Shown in pieces: positions 8,890 to 17,173 of a DNA stretch of 43,490 nucleotides (the stretch's first letter is position 1; every line of letters starts with the position of its first letter). Source of the DNA: an uncultured Ectothiorhodospiraceae bacterium (GTDB taxonomy: Bacteria; Pseudomonadota; Gammaproteobacteria; UBA9214); NCBI GenBank assembly GCA_947258615.1, contig CAMYIX010000049.1, forward strand, positions 1 through 43,490, read 5' to 3'. A program made the translations under genes and the position numbers. The notes under the pieces were generated by a model that saw only the letters and a list, made by a program, of their open reading frames with translations, had not been told where the DNA came from and did not search any database.

Positions 8890-9738
8890 TTACTGCTTCA
8901 TGAGCTTGTCAGTTGGCAGGATCATGTCAAAGCCCTGCATGTTGGCGGGTACCACGATGGTGTTGGCCCCGGTCTCGGCAAATTTCTGCAAGGTGAGGTT
9001 GAGTTCGTGTTGCAGATACTCCTTGGTCAGGGTCTTGTTGATGATATTGTTGGCATTGGCGATGCCTTGGGCGCGGATCGCCTCTATTTCGGCATTTTTG
9101 CGCTCGATTTCGACCATGACCTGTTTTGCCTCCAGGCGTTTCTGGTTTGCAACGGCCTCCCGGATCGATTCCTCGATAGAGGGGTCCGTCAGCACGGAAC
9201 GAATCACTACCCGAGTCACCTCAAAGATACCGTCATCGTTGCTGTCCAGGGTCTGCTGCAGGCGCAACTTGATGGAATCGGCGATCTGCTCGCGTTTCTT
9301 GTGCATGGTGAGCGAGTCTATTTTGGCAACGGTTTCATAGGCGGCGCGGCGTGCCTCCCGGAAGACCAGGCGGTAGGCCGGGAAATAACTGTCGGATTCC
9401 CTGTCGTACTGGTGGGCGTTGGCATATTTGACATACAGGTCGGCAATATGCGCGCTGCTTGCCTTGTAGAACACTGTTACGTCCATGTCACGCAGCGACA
9501 GGTTGTCGGCCGCCTTGGGTGTCAGGTCGGTGAGATCAATGGCAATCTCCTTGCCGACAAACTCGGTGATGCGGGTAACCACGGGCATCCTGAAATTCAG
9601 ACCGGGTGTGACCTCTTCCGGGTTGACCTTGCCGAGCGTCTTTCTGACGCCGACATTGCCCGATTCGATCAGGACGATGGAGAAATAGACAAACGAGATG
9701 ACCAGGATGCCGAGCAAAATCGTCGTGGCAGAACGCAT
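8890..9738 (-). CDS. SPFH/band-7 (prohibitin-like) membrane-anchored protein
   Basis: A protein of 282 residues with one N-terminal membrane helix (ATTILLGILVISFVYFSIVL) followed by an SPFH/PHB domain: VGVRKTLGKVNPEEVTPGLNF and then a domain up to about residue 190. It ends in a coiled coil rich in Glu, Ala and Lys (about 195-245). Prohibitin-type proteins form large membrane rings that scaffold proteases or mark microdomains. This one resembles prohibitins more than HflC. The start is set at 9738 because GGAGGA lies eight bases upstream; the frame extends 13 codons further without support. The specific role is unknown. Confidence 0.85.
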   Translation of the reverse strand: MRSATTILLGILVISFVYFSIVLIESGNVGVRKTLGKVNPEEVTPGLNFRMPVVTRITEFVGKEIAIDLTDLTPKAADNLSLRDMDVTVFYKASSAHIADLYVKYANAHQYDRESDSYFPAYRLVFREARRAAYETVAKIDSLTMHKKREQIADSIKLRLQQTLDSNDDGIFEVTRVVIRSVLTDPSIEESIREAVANQKRLEAKQVMVEIERKNAEIEAIRAQGIANANNIINKTLTKEYLQHELNLTLQKFAETGANTIVVPANMQGFDMILPTDKLMKQ

Positions 9739-9991
9739 AATTCTTTTCCTCCCGGATAAGCTGTAAGATTTCATCATCAGTCGATAACCCCGCTGTCTGA
9801 ACGCCGCCAGTCAACCAAAGGATGTGTCAGGGAATACTGATCGGCTTGTCTGAGTGTTTCTGTAACACCTAACAGGACCCGGAACACTTTATGTCACCCG
9901 GTCCTGTCTAGGGTTCATTCGCTATTTCGATCTTGCTGGCGTGTGCCGCATTGCTTCCCGATATGCGTGGTTGAAGAGTGCCGGACCCCTG

Positions 9992-10411
9992 TTAATGTTG
10001 CAGCATCTCGCCGAGTTCCAGCGGGGCCCGGCGTTCGTCCTGTTCATGCCAGCGCCGAAAGACGTCGATACCGGCTTCCAGGAAGCGGCGCTCCTCCGGG
10101 TTGTCGCGAAAGCCCTGCAGGCGTTCGCTGATACTGCCGGTTTCGCTTACGGGCATATTGAAATACTTGTCGAGGAACATCACGAACAGGGCCAGGGTCT
10201 GGGTCTCATCCAGTTCCCGTTCCCTGGCCAGGTAGTCAATCGCGCCGAAATGAAAGGCCATGACCTTGCGCTGCTTGGTCGGGTAGCGGCCGATGTCCTC
10301 GGTGTCGACGCCCTGGATGGTGGCGGTGGTGAAGCGGTCGACGAGTTTGCGTGCTTCGTCGAGTGGACTGACACGCGGTGCCGTGGCGAAAAGTTTTCTG
10401 AAAAAACCCAT
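9992..10411 (-). CDS. Conserved-looking hypothetical protein, 139 aa
   Basis: Soluble, charged protein of 139 residues beginning MGFFRKLF, with no signal peptide, no membrane helix and no cysteines. It contains HFGAIDYLARERELDETQTLALFVMFLDKYF and GFRDNPEERRFLEAGIDVFRRW (given here as parts of a helical body). I do not recognise the family. The frame is long, starts with an amphipathic segment and has codon use like its neighbours, which supports a real gene. It is 25 bases downstream of the next membrane-protein gene on the same strand and may be co-transcribed with it. Confidence 0.65.
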   Translation of the reverse strand: MGFFRKLFATAPRVSPLDEARKLVDRFTTATIQGVDTEDIGRYPTKQRKVMAFHFGAIDYLARERELDETQTLALFVMFLDKYFNMPVSETGSISERLQGFRDNPEERRFLEAGIDVFRRWHEQDERRAPLELGEMLQH

Positions 10412-10436
10412 AATGCCTGTCTGTGGTCCTTGGAGG

Positions 10437-10853
10437 TCAGTATGGCTGATCGCCGTTCACTGCCAGTTGCCTGAGTTCGCGCTGGGCCGACTGGAACACG
10501 GTTACCAGCACGGCGCCGGTGATCAGGAAATTGAGCAGCCTTTCGCCGTTGAATGATGCGACAGCATCCGTTTCCAGGGGGAGTTCCACCAGCCTGAAGA
10601 TGGGCAGCATAACACCCAGCAGCAGGATCAGCAGGTTGACGCTGCTTTCGGCCATGGCGATGAGAGGCGTATAACGGACCTGCCAGTAGCAGCCGGCTGC
10701 GCAGAGCAGACAGAAACCGTAGTAGAGGTAGCGATACTCGGCCAGGGTCAGGCCGGATGCGCGGATGGAGATACCGAACAGGGCATCCAGGACCAGAAAC
10801 AGCGGCGTAAGCAGGTAATACGCCCTGATCAGCTTGCCCGATGTGTTGCCCAT
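10437..10853 (-). CDS. Small integral membrane protein, unknown function
   Basis: 138 residues with about four predicted membrane helices: LIRAYYLLTPLFLVLDALFG, YRYLYYGFCLLCAAGCYW, SSVNLLILLLGVMLPIF and LLNFLITGAVLVTVF. No charged catalytic residues stand out inside the helices, and I do not recognise a family. It is followed by the 139-residue soluble gene and preceded, 32 bases away, by a PLDc_N-like gene on the same strand, suggesting a small operon of membrane proteins. Confidence 0.65.
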   Translation of the reverse strand: MGNTSGKLIRAYYLLTPLFLVLDALFGISIRASGLTLAEYRYLYYGFCLLCAAGCYWQVRYTPLIAMAESSVNLLILLLGVMLPIFRLVELPLETDAVASFNGERLLNFLITGAVLVTVFQSAQRELRQLAVNGDQPY

Positions 10854-10885
10854 TCAGGATACCCGGATCAATGGCGGGCTGCCGT

Positions 10886-11071
10886 CTAGGCGGAGGCCTC
10901 GCGCGGCCCGGCAAAGTACCAGACGATAACGCCGATCAGGGGCAATGCGAGCACCAGTACGATCCACAGGGTCTTGCTGCCGGTCGTTGCCGTGCTCTGG
11001 AAGATGTTCAGGATCGCCCAGACGTCGGCCGCCAGGATCAGTATTCCGAATATACCTCCGATTTCCATCAT
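10886..11071 (-). CDS. PLDc_N-domain small membrane protein
   Basis: A protein of 61 residues with two helices that fits the PLDc_N (phospholipase D nuclease N-terminal) domain: IFGILILAADVWAILNI, then a polar turn STATTGSKTLW, then IVLVLALPLIGVIVWYFAGPR. Stand-alone PLDc_N proteins are common short membrane proteins of unknown function. GAGGGG lies seven bases before the ATG at 11071. The DUF6498-like gene ends eight bases upstream, so the two are probably translated from one message. Confidence 0.8.
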   Translation of the reverse strand: MMEIGGIFGILILAADVWAILNIFQSTATTGSKTLWIVLVLALPLIGVIVWYFAGPREASA

Positions 11072-11079
11072 TTATCCCC

Positions 11080-11766
11080 TCAGGGTTGACTGGATTGCGC
11101 GACCGCGTCCGGGCTGTCCTGCCCTGTCCGGTGTGAGCGCCTGTGCAACATGATATCCATGGCGATCTTGAGCGCAACCAGCGCGATCAACAGGCCAACC
11201 GGGGAGCCGAGACTCATTACCAGGAAGCCACCCGCGATAATCGCGATATGCAGGACCACGATGCGCTTGTAAGGTGCGGTCATGATCGTTTTGGTGGTCT
11301 GGCCCTCGTGTTCCCGGTTGCCGAGGTAGTTGAGCAGGAATGACAGGCCGTGACTCAGCAGCAGGGCGGCGATTGCCCAGAGCAGCGCGTCCGGCGCAGC
11401 GGCCAGTACCTGGCGGGCCACGTTCAGCAGCATCTGCGGGAACACCAGCGGGCCGGGCCAGTCGGTGCCGGGTGAAAACTGCGCTGACTCACCGCCGAAA
11501 CCGGTCAGGCCGAGCACGAACAGGCCATGCACGCCGCAAAAGCCGCCGTAGTGCATGATAAAGAACAGCACCAGGAACAGTCCCTTGGGGCCCGCGGCAA
11601 GTAGCAGCTTGATGACGGTGTAGAAGCCGATGACGAGGTTTTCCGCCCAGTACAGGACCACGACGGAACCGACGTCCCAGTCCAGCCTGAGTACACCGAA
11701 CAGCGGAACAAGGTTGGCGAGAACCAGCGCTGCCAGTGTGATCGTGGAACGGTGTTGAGCAAACAC
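11080..11766 (-). CDS. DUF6498-like integral membrane protein
   Basis: A polytopic membrane protein of 228 residues with about six helices. The N-terminal ANLVPLFGVLRLDWDVGSVV and VLYWAENLVIGFYTVIKLL segments, with the conserved YWAEN, are the pattern I associate with DUF6498. Further helices include FLVLFFIMHYGGFCGVHGLF with histidines that could bind metal. The tail is hydrophilic. No reaction is known. It sits in a minus-strand run of small membrane-protein genes, 25 bases from the next one upstream. Confidence 0.7.
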   Translation of the reverse strand: MFAQHRSTITLAALVLANLVPLFGVLRLDWDVGSVVVLYWAENLVIGFYTVIKLLLAAGPKGLFLVLFFIMHYGGFCGVHGLFVLGLTGFGGESAQFSPGTDWPGPLVFPQMLLNVARQVLAAAPDALLWAIAALLLSHGLSFLLNYLGNREHEGQTTKTIMTAPYKRIVVLHIAIIAGGFLVMSLGSPVGLLIALVALKIAMDIMLHRRSHRTGQDSPDAVAQSSQP

Positions 11767-11791
11767 TGAGGCGTATCCCGTGGCCGGCCGC

Positions 11792-12028
11792 CTACTGCGC
11801 AGGCCGGTTTTCCATGATATGACGTACCAGGCCGACGACCGCAGGCAGCATGATCAGCAGCCCGGTCAGTATCAGTGCCCACTCGTAGTAGGGGAAGTGC
11901 AGGGCGGGCGGGAACAGGCTGCTGTCCCTGTTGAACAGTTCCAGCAACCCGAACACCAGCAGCAGCGTACCCAGCAGGTCGAGGGTGATCAGGCGCAGCG
12001 GCAGCTGGACGGGTTGCCTGGCGGGCAT
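11792..12028 (-). CDS. Small two-helix membrane protein, unknown function
   Basis: 78 residues from the ATG at 12028, which has AAGGGAA upstream; an in-frame extension to 12133 has no support. Two hydrophobic segments are seen, LITLDLLGTLLLVFGLLELF and EWALILTGLLIMLPAVVGLV. No family is recognised. It appears to be the first gene of the 12028-to-9992 minus-strand run. Confidence 0.6.
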   Translation of the reverse strand: MPARQPVQLPLRLITLDLLGTLLLVFGLLELFNRDSSLFPPALHFPYYEWALILTGLLIMLPAVVGLVRHIMENRPAQ

Positions 12029-12212
12029 GGTGTTTCCCTTCAGTGCGATCGCTGCGATGTTACAGGATCGAGGTTGAAGAGGACATGCCGCTTGTTTGTT
12101 GGTATCGATTGCCGTGGCGGTCTGTGAGATCAAGAAAGCAGGATGTCACCGTGACTGTCTCGTATTCTTCATATAGGTTCGGTGCAGTTAGCGGAATTTA
12201 AAAAAGGGGGCT

Positions 12213-12588
12213 CTTCCCCAAATCGAGTGGGTAGATTACCGTTGTAAGGCCGAATTCATTCGGCCAACAGCTACCTGTGTCAGTACAGGAGTCTCTGGCA
12301 ACGAGTGTATTACGACCGTGCTGCCAGGAAGGATGAGGATGTTCGCCAGATTGCCCGATATGGCGTTACCAACCCGTTGCGATCTGGCCTGGCTCGGAAT
12401 ATTGGCGATTACCCACATTAGGATTGCATCTGGATAACAGATGATGATGAAACACCATTGGTCGAAAACACCGTTGGTCGAATGAATTCGGCCCTACAGT
12501 AGGAACGAATTCATTCGACCAACAACCTTGCCATCAGAAGGTATGCGTCTCGTCTGAATTGATGTGTTACCCACTCAATCAGGGGAAG
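12213..12588 (+). mobile_element. MITE-like element B, copy 2
   Basis: Element of 376 bases with the same ends as the copy at 6279-6646 but in the opposite orientation: CTTCCCCAAATCGAGTGGGTA at the left and the complement of CTTCCCCTGATTGAGTGGGTA at the right. The hairpin GGCCGAATTCATTCGGCC lies at about 12249. The core holds a longer RAYT fragment than copy 1. It lies in the gap between the small membrane-protein gene starting at 12028 and the CREST-family gene ending at 12764. Confidence 0.82.
12293..12466 (+). pseudogene. RAYT transposase C-terminal fragment with an in-frame stop
   Basis: The frame reads LWQRVYYDRAARKDEDVRQ, then IARYGVTNPLRSGLARNIGD and YPH, then TAG, then DCIW. This is the conserved end of REP-associated tyrosine transposases ('WQRGYYDR...NPLRAGL...DYPHW'). 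The TAG stands where the copy at 6404-6503 still has TGG (Trp), so the stop arose by one G-to-A change. The catalytic N-terminal part is absent. It is a dead fragment carried in the element. Confidence 0.75.
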
Positions 12589-12684
12589 ATCCAAAACGGG
12601 AATTCCCTCTCCCCTGAGTGGGATAGGGCGAGGGAGGGTTGATAAATCATGCCGTTAAGAAAATTTGTTTCTCACCCTTCATCC

Positions 12685-12733
12685 TCGGTAACTGCTCCAT
12701 GCGTTACTCTACCTCCTGCATCCTTGCAGTCGT
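12685..12733 (-). repeat. Repeat module C, copy 2
   Basis: Reverse-orientation copy of the module at 6036-6101: CGGTAACTGCTCCATGCG, then TTACTCTACCTCCTGCATCC and TTGCAGTCGT. It lies between element B and the hairpin at 12736. Confidence 0.65.
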
Positions 12734-12735
12734 AA

Positions 12736-12760
12736 CCTTCTCCCCTTGAAGGGGAGAAGG
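12736..12760. repeat. Perfect 10-bp hairpin, possible terminator of the CREST gene
   Basis: CCTTCTCCCC and GGGGAGAAGG form a perfect stem around TTGAA. It lies three bases after the stop of the minus-strand CREST gene and could terminate it, though no long T run follows. Palindromes of this sequence are also common dispersed repeats in bacterial genomes. Confidence 0.55.
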
Positions 12761-12763
12761 AAC

Positions 12764-13513
12764 TTATTTCCTTAGCCACCGATAGGCGTAATAGATCCCG
12801 AGGGCTGAGACCAGGTGCTTGAGGGTATGGCCGCTGATGATCCCGGTAACGTCATAGACGGGTGCATCCAGCAGTTCGAAGATTTTTGCGAGCACCAGAC
12901 AGACCAGAAGCCAGATCAGTTGTCGGTTTTCGACAAGCCGGGCACCGTAGAGCCACATGATCAGCGGGACCAGGACAAACGGCAGGAACTGTACCAGCGC
13001 ATAGGGTCTGAGATCGCCCCGGCCCTGCAATTCGGTGACATGCCAGTAACCCACTGAGCCCAGACCCAGGGCGACCAGTGGCAACAGCAGGAGCGCGCCG
13101 GCACGAATAGAGATGAACTCGCAAATCACCAGGGCCAGGAAGGCCATGAAGGCCGCCGCCATGGGCAGCCGGTCCCACACCAGTCTGTCGTTCGAGGGTG
13201 CCAGATGGTAATAGACGGAACCGATGGCGATGAGCGCGATGCAGGTAAAAAAGACCCGGCCGGCGGGAAGCAGCTGCGGGTCGTCGGTAATGGCCCGGAT
13301 GCGGAGCAGGCCGAGCACACCGACAAACAGCAAGGCGCCGTTCGAGACCACGTCCAGCAGATTCGGAATCCCCAGGAGGCGGCGCTGGTCCGCGAAGTCG
13401 TGGTAACTCGCCCACTGTGCCAGCGGGGGTGCCAGTGCCGCTGCGAGGCAGGCCAGCGCTACCACGACAAGGATCATCACGGGTCGGCTAGCGGGTAGCT
13501 GGTTCGGTGACAT
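12764..13513 (-). CDS. CREST-superfamily (ceramidase-like) integral membrane hydrolase
   Basis: A membrane protein of 249 residues with about seven helices and the marks of the CREST/alkaline ceramidase superfamily: YHDFADQRRLLGIPNLLDVVSN near residue 36, SVYYHLAPSNDRLVWDRLPM in the middle and SGHTLKHLVSAL near the C-terminus. The conserved Ser, Asp and His residues that bind Zn in alkaline ceramidases are in place (SxxYH, WDRLPM, HTLKH). The bacterial substrate is not known; an amide or lipid bond is inferred. The start at 13513 lies two bases after the DUF2784 stop, so the two genes are an operon. The long in-frame extension to 13810 lies over DUF2784 and is discounted. Confidence 0.8.
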   Translation of the reverse strand: MSPNQLPASRPVMILVVVALACLAAALAPPLAQWASYHDFADQRRLLGIPNLLDVVSNGALLFVGVLGLLRIRAITDDPQLLPAGRVFFTCIALIAIGSVYYHLAPSNDRLVWDRLPMAAAFMAFLALVICEFISIRAGALLLLPLVALGLGSVGYWHVTELQGRGDLRPYALVQFLPFVLVPLIMWLYGARLVENRQLIWLLVCLVLAKIFELLDAPVYDVTGIISGHTLKHLVSALGIYYAYRWLRK

Positions 13514-13515
13514 GC

Positions 13516-13893
13516 TTAGCTGACTGCGCGACGTTTGCGCCAGATCCGCCACAGCAGGGCATAGATCACGGTATTCACGAGGAGCACCACGCCCGCCAGC
13601 AGTAGCTGAATGGCAGGGGTGAGGCCAGGCGGGTAGATGAGCGGGGCCAGGTAGTGATCGATGAAGCCGGTTTGATATCCCTCGGTTCCTGCGGCCCGGC
13701 GCAGCCGGTTCTCCAGCGGGGTGAGCGGGCACAGCCAGCCCTGTACCTCGATCAGGATGCCCCATATGGCGGCGGGGATGTGCAGCCACACCAGCCACCG
13801 CCAGCGCCACACCAGCAGGCCGCCCAGCAGGACGAAGACGATGAACGCGGCATGCAGCAACAGGACCAGGTCGGCGAGCAGCGCTGGGCCCAT
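13516..13893 (-). CDS. DUF2784-family membrane protein
   Basis: 125 residues, four helices, matching the DUF2784 pattern: LLADLVLLLHAAFIVFVLLG, the conserved HIPAAIWGILIEVQGWLCPL with its E, W and CPLTPLEN, then FIDHYLAPLIYP. The function is unknown. It sits immediately upstream of the CREST hydrolase gene on the same message. Confidence 0.85.
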   Translation of the reverse strand: MGPALLADLVLLLHAAFIVFVLLGGLLVWRWRWLVWLHIPAAIWGILIEVQGWLCPLTPLENRLRRAAGTEGYQTGFIDHYLAPLIYPPGLTPAIQLLLAGVVLLVNTVIYALLWRIWRKRRAVS

Positions 13894-13944
13894 GAACGCT
13901 ACGCTAGGGTTTCAACAATCCGGCGGCTGGCCGCGAGGCGCGGG

Positions 13945-14724
13945 TCAGCGGCACGCCGGGCGCTTGCCGAGTTGGCGGGCCTGGTCCTGCAGGCGCAGCG
14001 CGACCGGCATGTGTTTTTGCAGGTCGCTGATACGGCTGGCGTGCGAGGGGTGGGTGGAGAGGAACTGGGGTGGCTGGCCACCACCGCTACGTCCCATGTT
14101 GATCCAGAGTTTCACGCTCTCGCGCGGATCAAAGCCGGCCTTCGCCATGAGGTCGATGCCCAGCAGGTCGGCCTCGCTTTCCTGGATGCGGTTGTAGGGC
14201 AGCAGGACGCCGAACTGCGCACCCACGCCCAGCAGGCCCATCAGGGTCTTGCCGGTGCCGGTCTGCGGGCTGGCCGCGGCACTGATCAGTCCCAGGCCCT
14301 GTTCGACGGCGAACTTCTGGGAAACGCGCTCGTTGGAATGGTTGGACAGCACGTGCATGACCTCGTGGCCGATGACGGTGGCCAGCTGGTGCTGGTTCTC
14401 GGCAACCTTCAAAAGGCCGGTGTTCACCCCGATCTTGCGGCCGGGCAAGGCAAAGGCATTGGCATCCTCGTCCTGGAACACCACAATCTCCCAGCTGCCG
14501 CCGACCTCGCGGGTAATGGCCCGGGCCACGCACTGGACATAGCCATTGGTGGTCGTACCGCGTTCGATAGGGGTTTTTTCCTTGATGTTGGTAAAGGCCT
14601 GCAACCCCATCTGGTCCATCTGGCTGTCCGGCATCAGGATCAGCTGGGAGCGGCCGCTGGGCGAGGTGGCGCAGCCGGCGAGAAGAGCGAGCAGGACGGG
14701 AATGATGGAAATAAATCGTGGCAT
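13945..14724 (-). CDS. M48-family metalloprotease, lipoprotein
   Basis: Zinc protease of 259 residues with a lipoprotein signal (VLLALLAGC, lipid on C18), so it is likely anchored to the inner face of the outer membrane. The catalytic HEVMH lies at 120-124, and the third ligand is probably Glu184 in ESEAD. It resembles the LoiP/YcaL and Oma1-type stand-alone M48 proteins, which degrade misfolded envelope proteins. GAGGA about nine bases upstream of the ATG at 14724 chooses this start over two upstream ATGs. It stands 51 bases upstream of the DUF2784-CREST pair on the same strand. Confidence 0.9.
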   Translation of the reverse strand: MPRFISIIPVLLALLAGCATSPSGRSQLILMPDSQMDQMGLQAFTNIKEKTPIERGTTTNGYVQCVARAITREVGGSWEIVVFQDEDANAFALPGRKIGVNTGLLKVAENQHQLATVIGHEVMHVLSNHSNERVSQKFAVEQGLGLISAAASPQTGTGKTLMGLLGVGAQFGVLLPYNRIQESEADLLGIDLMAKAGFDPRESVKLWINMGRSGGGQPPQFLSTHPSHASRISDLQKHMPVALRLQDQARQLGKRPACR

Positions 14725-14972
14725 GGCCGGGTTCCTCATGACGGGCGTCAACTATTATAGTCAGATGCTGCTTGCCGGGCTATCGGGAGACCCGTAGGGT
14801 GCGTTTACTCACCGGGTAATGATGAACGGTGACTTTGCAGGAGCGCTTGGCAAGCGCGATAGGCTTCCCGGCGCCGGCGTCCATTATCGCGCCCGCAGTG
14901 CGCTCCTGAAGATTCCTCCGTGAGTGCCTTCTATGCACCATCTTAGTCTTGTTGTATCTTTTTTTCTTATAC

Positions 14973-14989
14973 GGTGCACAGAGTGCACC
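14973..14989. repeat. GGTGCAC-AGA-GTGCACC palindrome
   Basis: Perfect 7-bp inverted repeat followed by CTAC, in the 281-base gap between the divergent M48 and histidine phosphatase genes. Palindromes like this occur as dispersed repeats in many genomes; an operator role is possible but unsupported. The rest of the gap shows nothing else I can name. Confidence 0.45.
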
Positions 14990-15005
14990 CTACTGGCTTA
15001 GCGGG

Positions 15006-15539
15006 ATGAAAATCTACTGTGTGCGCCACGGCGAGACCAACTACAACCGGCTGGGTCTGTGTAATGACGACCCCGCGCGGGATGTCCACCTGACCGCGAC
15101 CGGAATCCGCCAGGCCGAGGCGGTGGCCGAACAGTTGCGCCCGGTGCCGATCGAACGCATCGTCACCTCCGGGCTGCCGCGCACCCGCGAGACGGCCGAC
15201 ATCATCAACCGCTATCACCAGGCACCGATCGAGGCCCATCCCGCGCTCAACGACATTCGTTCCGGCTTCGAGAGCCGCCCGGTGGCCGACTACTTTGCCG
15301 CAACCGGGAGCGACCGGCTGAATCTGCGCATCAACGGCGGCGAATCCCTGCTCGACTACAAGGCGCGGGTAGTGGGGTTTCTCGAGTGGCTGCGCGAGCA
15401 GCCGGAGTCAACCGTGCTGGTGGTGGCGCACGAGGAGACCCTGCGTGTATTCATGGCATGGCTCGAAGGATTGCCCGATGAGTTAATGATGAACATGTGT
15501 TTCGCCAACTGCGAATTCCTGAAATTTGATATCAGATAG
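15006..15539 (+). CDS. Histidine phosphatase family protein
   Basis: 177 residues with the phosphoglycerate-mutase-like phosphatase core: RHGET at 7-11 (His8 takes the phosphate), TSGLPRTRETAD in the middle and AHEETLR near residue 140, carrying the second histidine. It acts in the cytoplasm on a small phosphorylated metabolite or a phosphoprotein; the substrate cannot be told. The start MKIYCVRHGE fits the family; the frame extends 19 codons upstream without support. It is divergent from the M48 gene. Confidence 0.88.
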   Translation: MKIYCVRHGETNYNRLGLCNDDPARDVHLTATGIRQAEAVAEQLRPVPIERIVTSGLPRTRETADIINRYHQAPIEAHPALNDIRSGFESRPVADYFAATGSDRLNLRINGGESLLDYKARVVGFLEWLREQPESTVLVVAHEETLRVFMAWLEGLPDELMMNMCFANCEFLKFDIR

Positions 15540-15604
15540 GGAGTAACTTGACCTGGTGAAGTGATTATTTTGAAAAGGGCGGGATGATGAGCCTGCTGGC
15601 TGTT

Positions 15605-16078
15605 TCAGGGCATGACGATACTGGCGAAGACCAGCACGACCATCCACAGGACCAACAAGATCAAATACAGATGGGGTACGCCGCTGACCGGCACCAGGCA
15701 CGCGCGCGCCGGGTTGTCGGGGTGATAGTAGACGTCAACCCGCTTACCGATTCTCCATTTCCTGCCACGACTGGCGGCCCAGCGCGGGCTCGAGTACCAC
15801 ATCGTGTTGTCGTTGTTGTAGGTGATTTTGGTGCCGGTGAAATCCCGGCCGCCGACCCGGTAGAGGTATTTGACCGAGGGGCTGTACAGCTGCCCCTGGC
15901 AGCCGGTGCGCGGTAAGTTACGTATATCATCCTTGATGCCGGCCTCGATGATGGTGCCTTTTACCTTGCCCCAGCTGTTTTTGACCGCGCGCTGTTTTTG
16001 CAGGTCGCCCCACGCCAGCCAGGCCAGGAACCCGACAATAGAGAAGGCTATCAGAAACTGGATGGATTCAGGAATCAT
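15605..16078 (-). CDS. DUF3592-domain membrane protein
   Basis: 157 residues with an N-terminal helix (IQFLIAFSIVGFLAWLAW), a soluble beta-rich middle and a C-terminal helix (LYLILLVLWMVVLVFASIV). The middle has the DUF3592 pattern: WGKVKGTIIEAG, a Y-x-Y strand, YRVGGRDFTG and IGKRVDVYYHPDNPARACL. The function is unknown. It is convergent with the phosphatase gene. Confidence 0.8.
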   Translation of the reverse strand: MIPESIQFLIAFSIVGFLAWLAWGDLQKQRAVKNSWGKVKGTIIEAGIKDDIRNLPRTGCQGQLYSPSVKYLYRVGGRDFTGTKITYNNDNTMWYSSPRWAASRGRKWRIGKRVDVYYHPDNPARACLVPVSGVPHLYLILLVLWMVVLVFASIVMP

Positions 16079-16219
16079 GGTTCCATGGCTGCAGCGTTAT
16101 TACGGGTAACGAAGTTACGCGGCAATGTATAAATCGTTCACTCATTCAGGCAAAGGTTTCGTGATTCCTGTCATGATGGAAGTGAGATGCGGTATTTTAC
16201 TAATGAACGTGACGACAGT

Positions 16220-17173
16220 TTACTCATCTGCAGGCACCCGTCTCCAGTTCTCCTCGTCACGGATCACCTCGTGTGCGACCCAGCGTGCGAACTCGGTGCG
16301 GGTCGTTACGGCAGAGCTGCGGCGATCTTTCCCGGCGATCACCTTGTAGACCAGCAGATCCTTCTCCGGGTCGTCGCTGGGCGAGGCATCCACGACCTGC
16401 AGGACGGACCAGTCATCACCATACTTGTTGTTGCTGTAGAAATGTCCGAGACGGATTTTTTCGCCGGGGAAGCGTCTCCGTTCCGCCCTGCCGGTTGCCA
16501 GTTCGTAGATTCTCAACAGATCGTGTTCGGTGACGTCGATGAAGGAGTCGATCTGCGACAGTGCACTTACCAGGTCGGCATGGGCGATCGGAGCGTAGTC
16601 CTCTGTATCGGTCTTTGCCTGCCGTTGCTGGTAGCGGAAGGCGAGGTAGGCGGGGTAGCGGCGCCAGGGGAAGGGGTAGTTGAACAGGACGGCTATGACC
16701 AGCATGACCACGGCATTGAGCATGACCGGGGTCAGGACATACTGATAGCCGAGGCCATGAATGGTGTCGCCGCCGACGACCGCAAACAGGGCCGTGGCAC
16801 CACCGGGCGGGTGTGTGCAGCTCAGGTAGTACATGGCGCCGATGGCGAGGCCGACGGCCAGGCTGGCCGCAAGCAGTTCGTGCGGGACCAGCAGGGCGCA
16901 GCTGACTCCGACCAGCGCCGAGACCATATGCCCCCCGAACACCGCCCAGGGTTGCGCCAGCGCCCCGTGGGGCACGGCGAACAGGAGCACGGCAGATGCG
17001 CCCATCGAGGCCACGATCAGCAGGGACGCCGGACCCAGGAAGTAATGACTGATGCAAAGGATACCGAGTATCCCGAGAAAACCGCCGAGTGTTGAGATCA
17101 GCCGTTCGTGATGGCTGGCCGGATTCGGTTCAATGCCAAGCAGCTTCAGCCAGCGCCAGTCGCGTGGTCCCAT
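16220..17173 (-). CDS. HPP-family integral membrane protein with C-terminal cytoplasmic domain
   Basis: 317 residues. The first 170 or so are the HPP domain with four or more helices and the signature THPPGGATAL at about 120-129; a plant HPP protein transports nitrite in chloroplasts, so an anion transport role is possible. The remaining 140 residues form a soluble domain (HADLVSALSQIDSFIDVTEH, DLLRIYELATG, then a beta-rich stretch) in place of the CBS pair that often ends HPP proteins. I do not recognise that domain. The gene stands alone, with 195 unremarkable bases between it and purK. Confidence 0.82.
   Translation of the reverse strand: MGPRDWRWLKLLGIEPNPASHHERLISTLGGFLGILGILCISHYFLGPASLLIVASMGASAVLLFAVPHGALAQPWAVFGGHMVSALVGVSCALLVPHELLAASLAVGLAIGAMYYLSCTHPPGGATALFAVVGGDTIHGLGYQYVLTPVMLNAVVMLVIAVLFNYPFPWRRYPAYLAFRYQQRQAKTDTEDYAPIAHADLVSALSQIDSFIDVTEHDLLRIYELATGRAERRRFPGEKIRLGHFYSNNKYGDDWSVLQVVDASPSDDPEKDLLVYKVIAGKDRRSSAVTTRTEFARWVAHEVIRDEENWRRVPADE

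Noticed and set aside
13514..13810. Upstream extension of the CREST gene
   Set aside because: It overlaps the DUF2784 gene out of frame and is Pro/Arg-rich; the ATG at 13513 fits the family.
16187..17095. A 302-codon plus-strand frame opposite the HPP gene
   Set aside because: No recognisable motif, and the opposite strand encodes a clear HPP protein.
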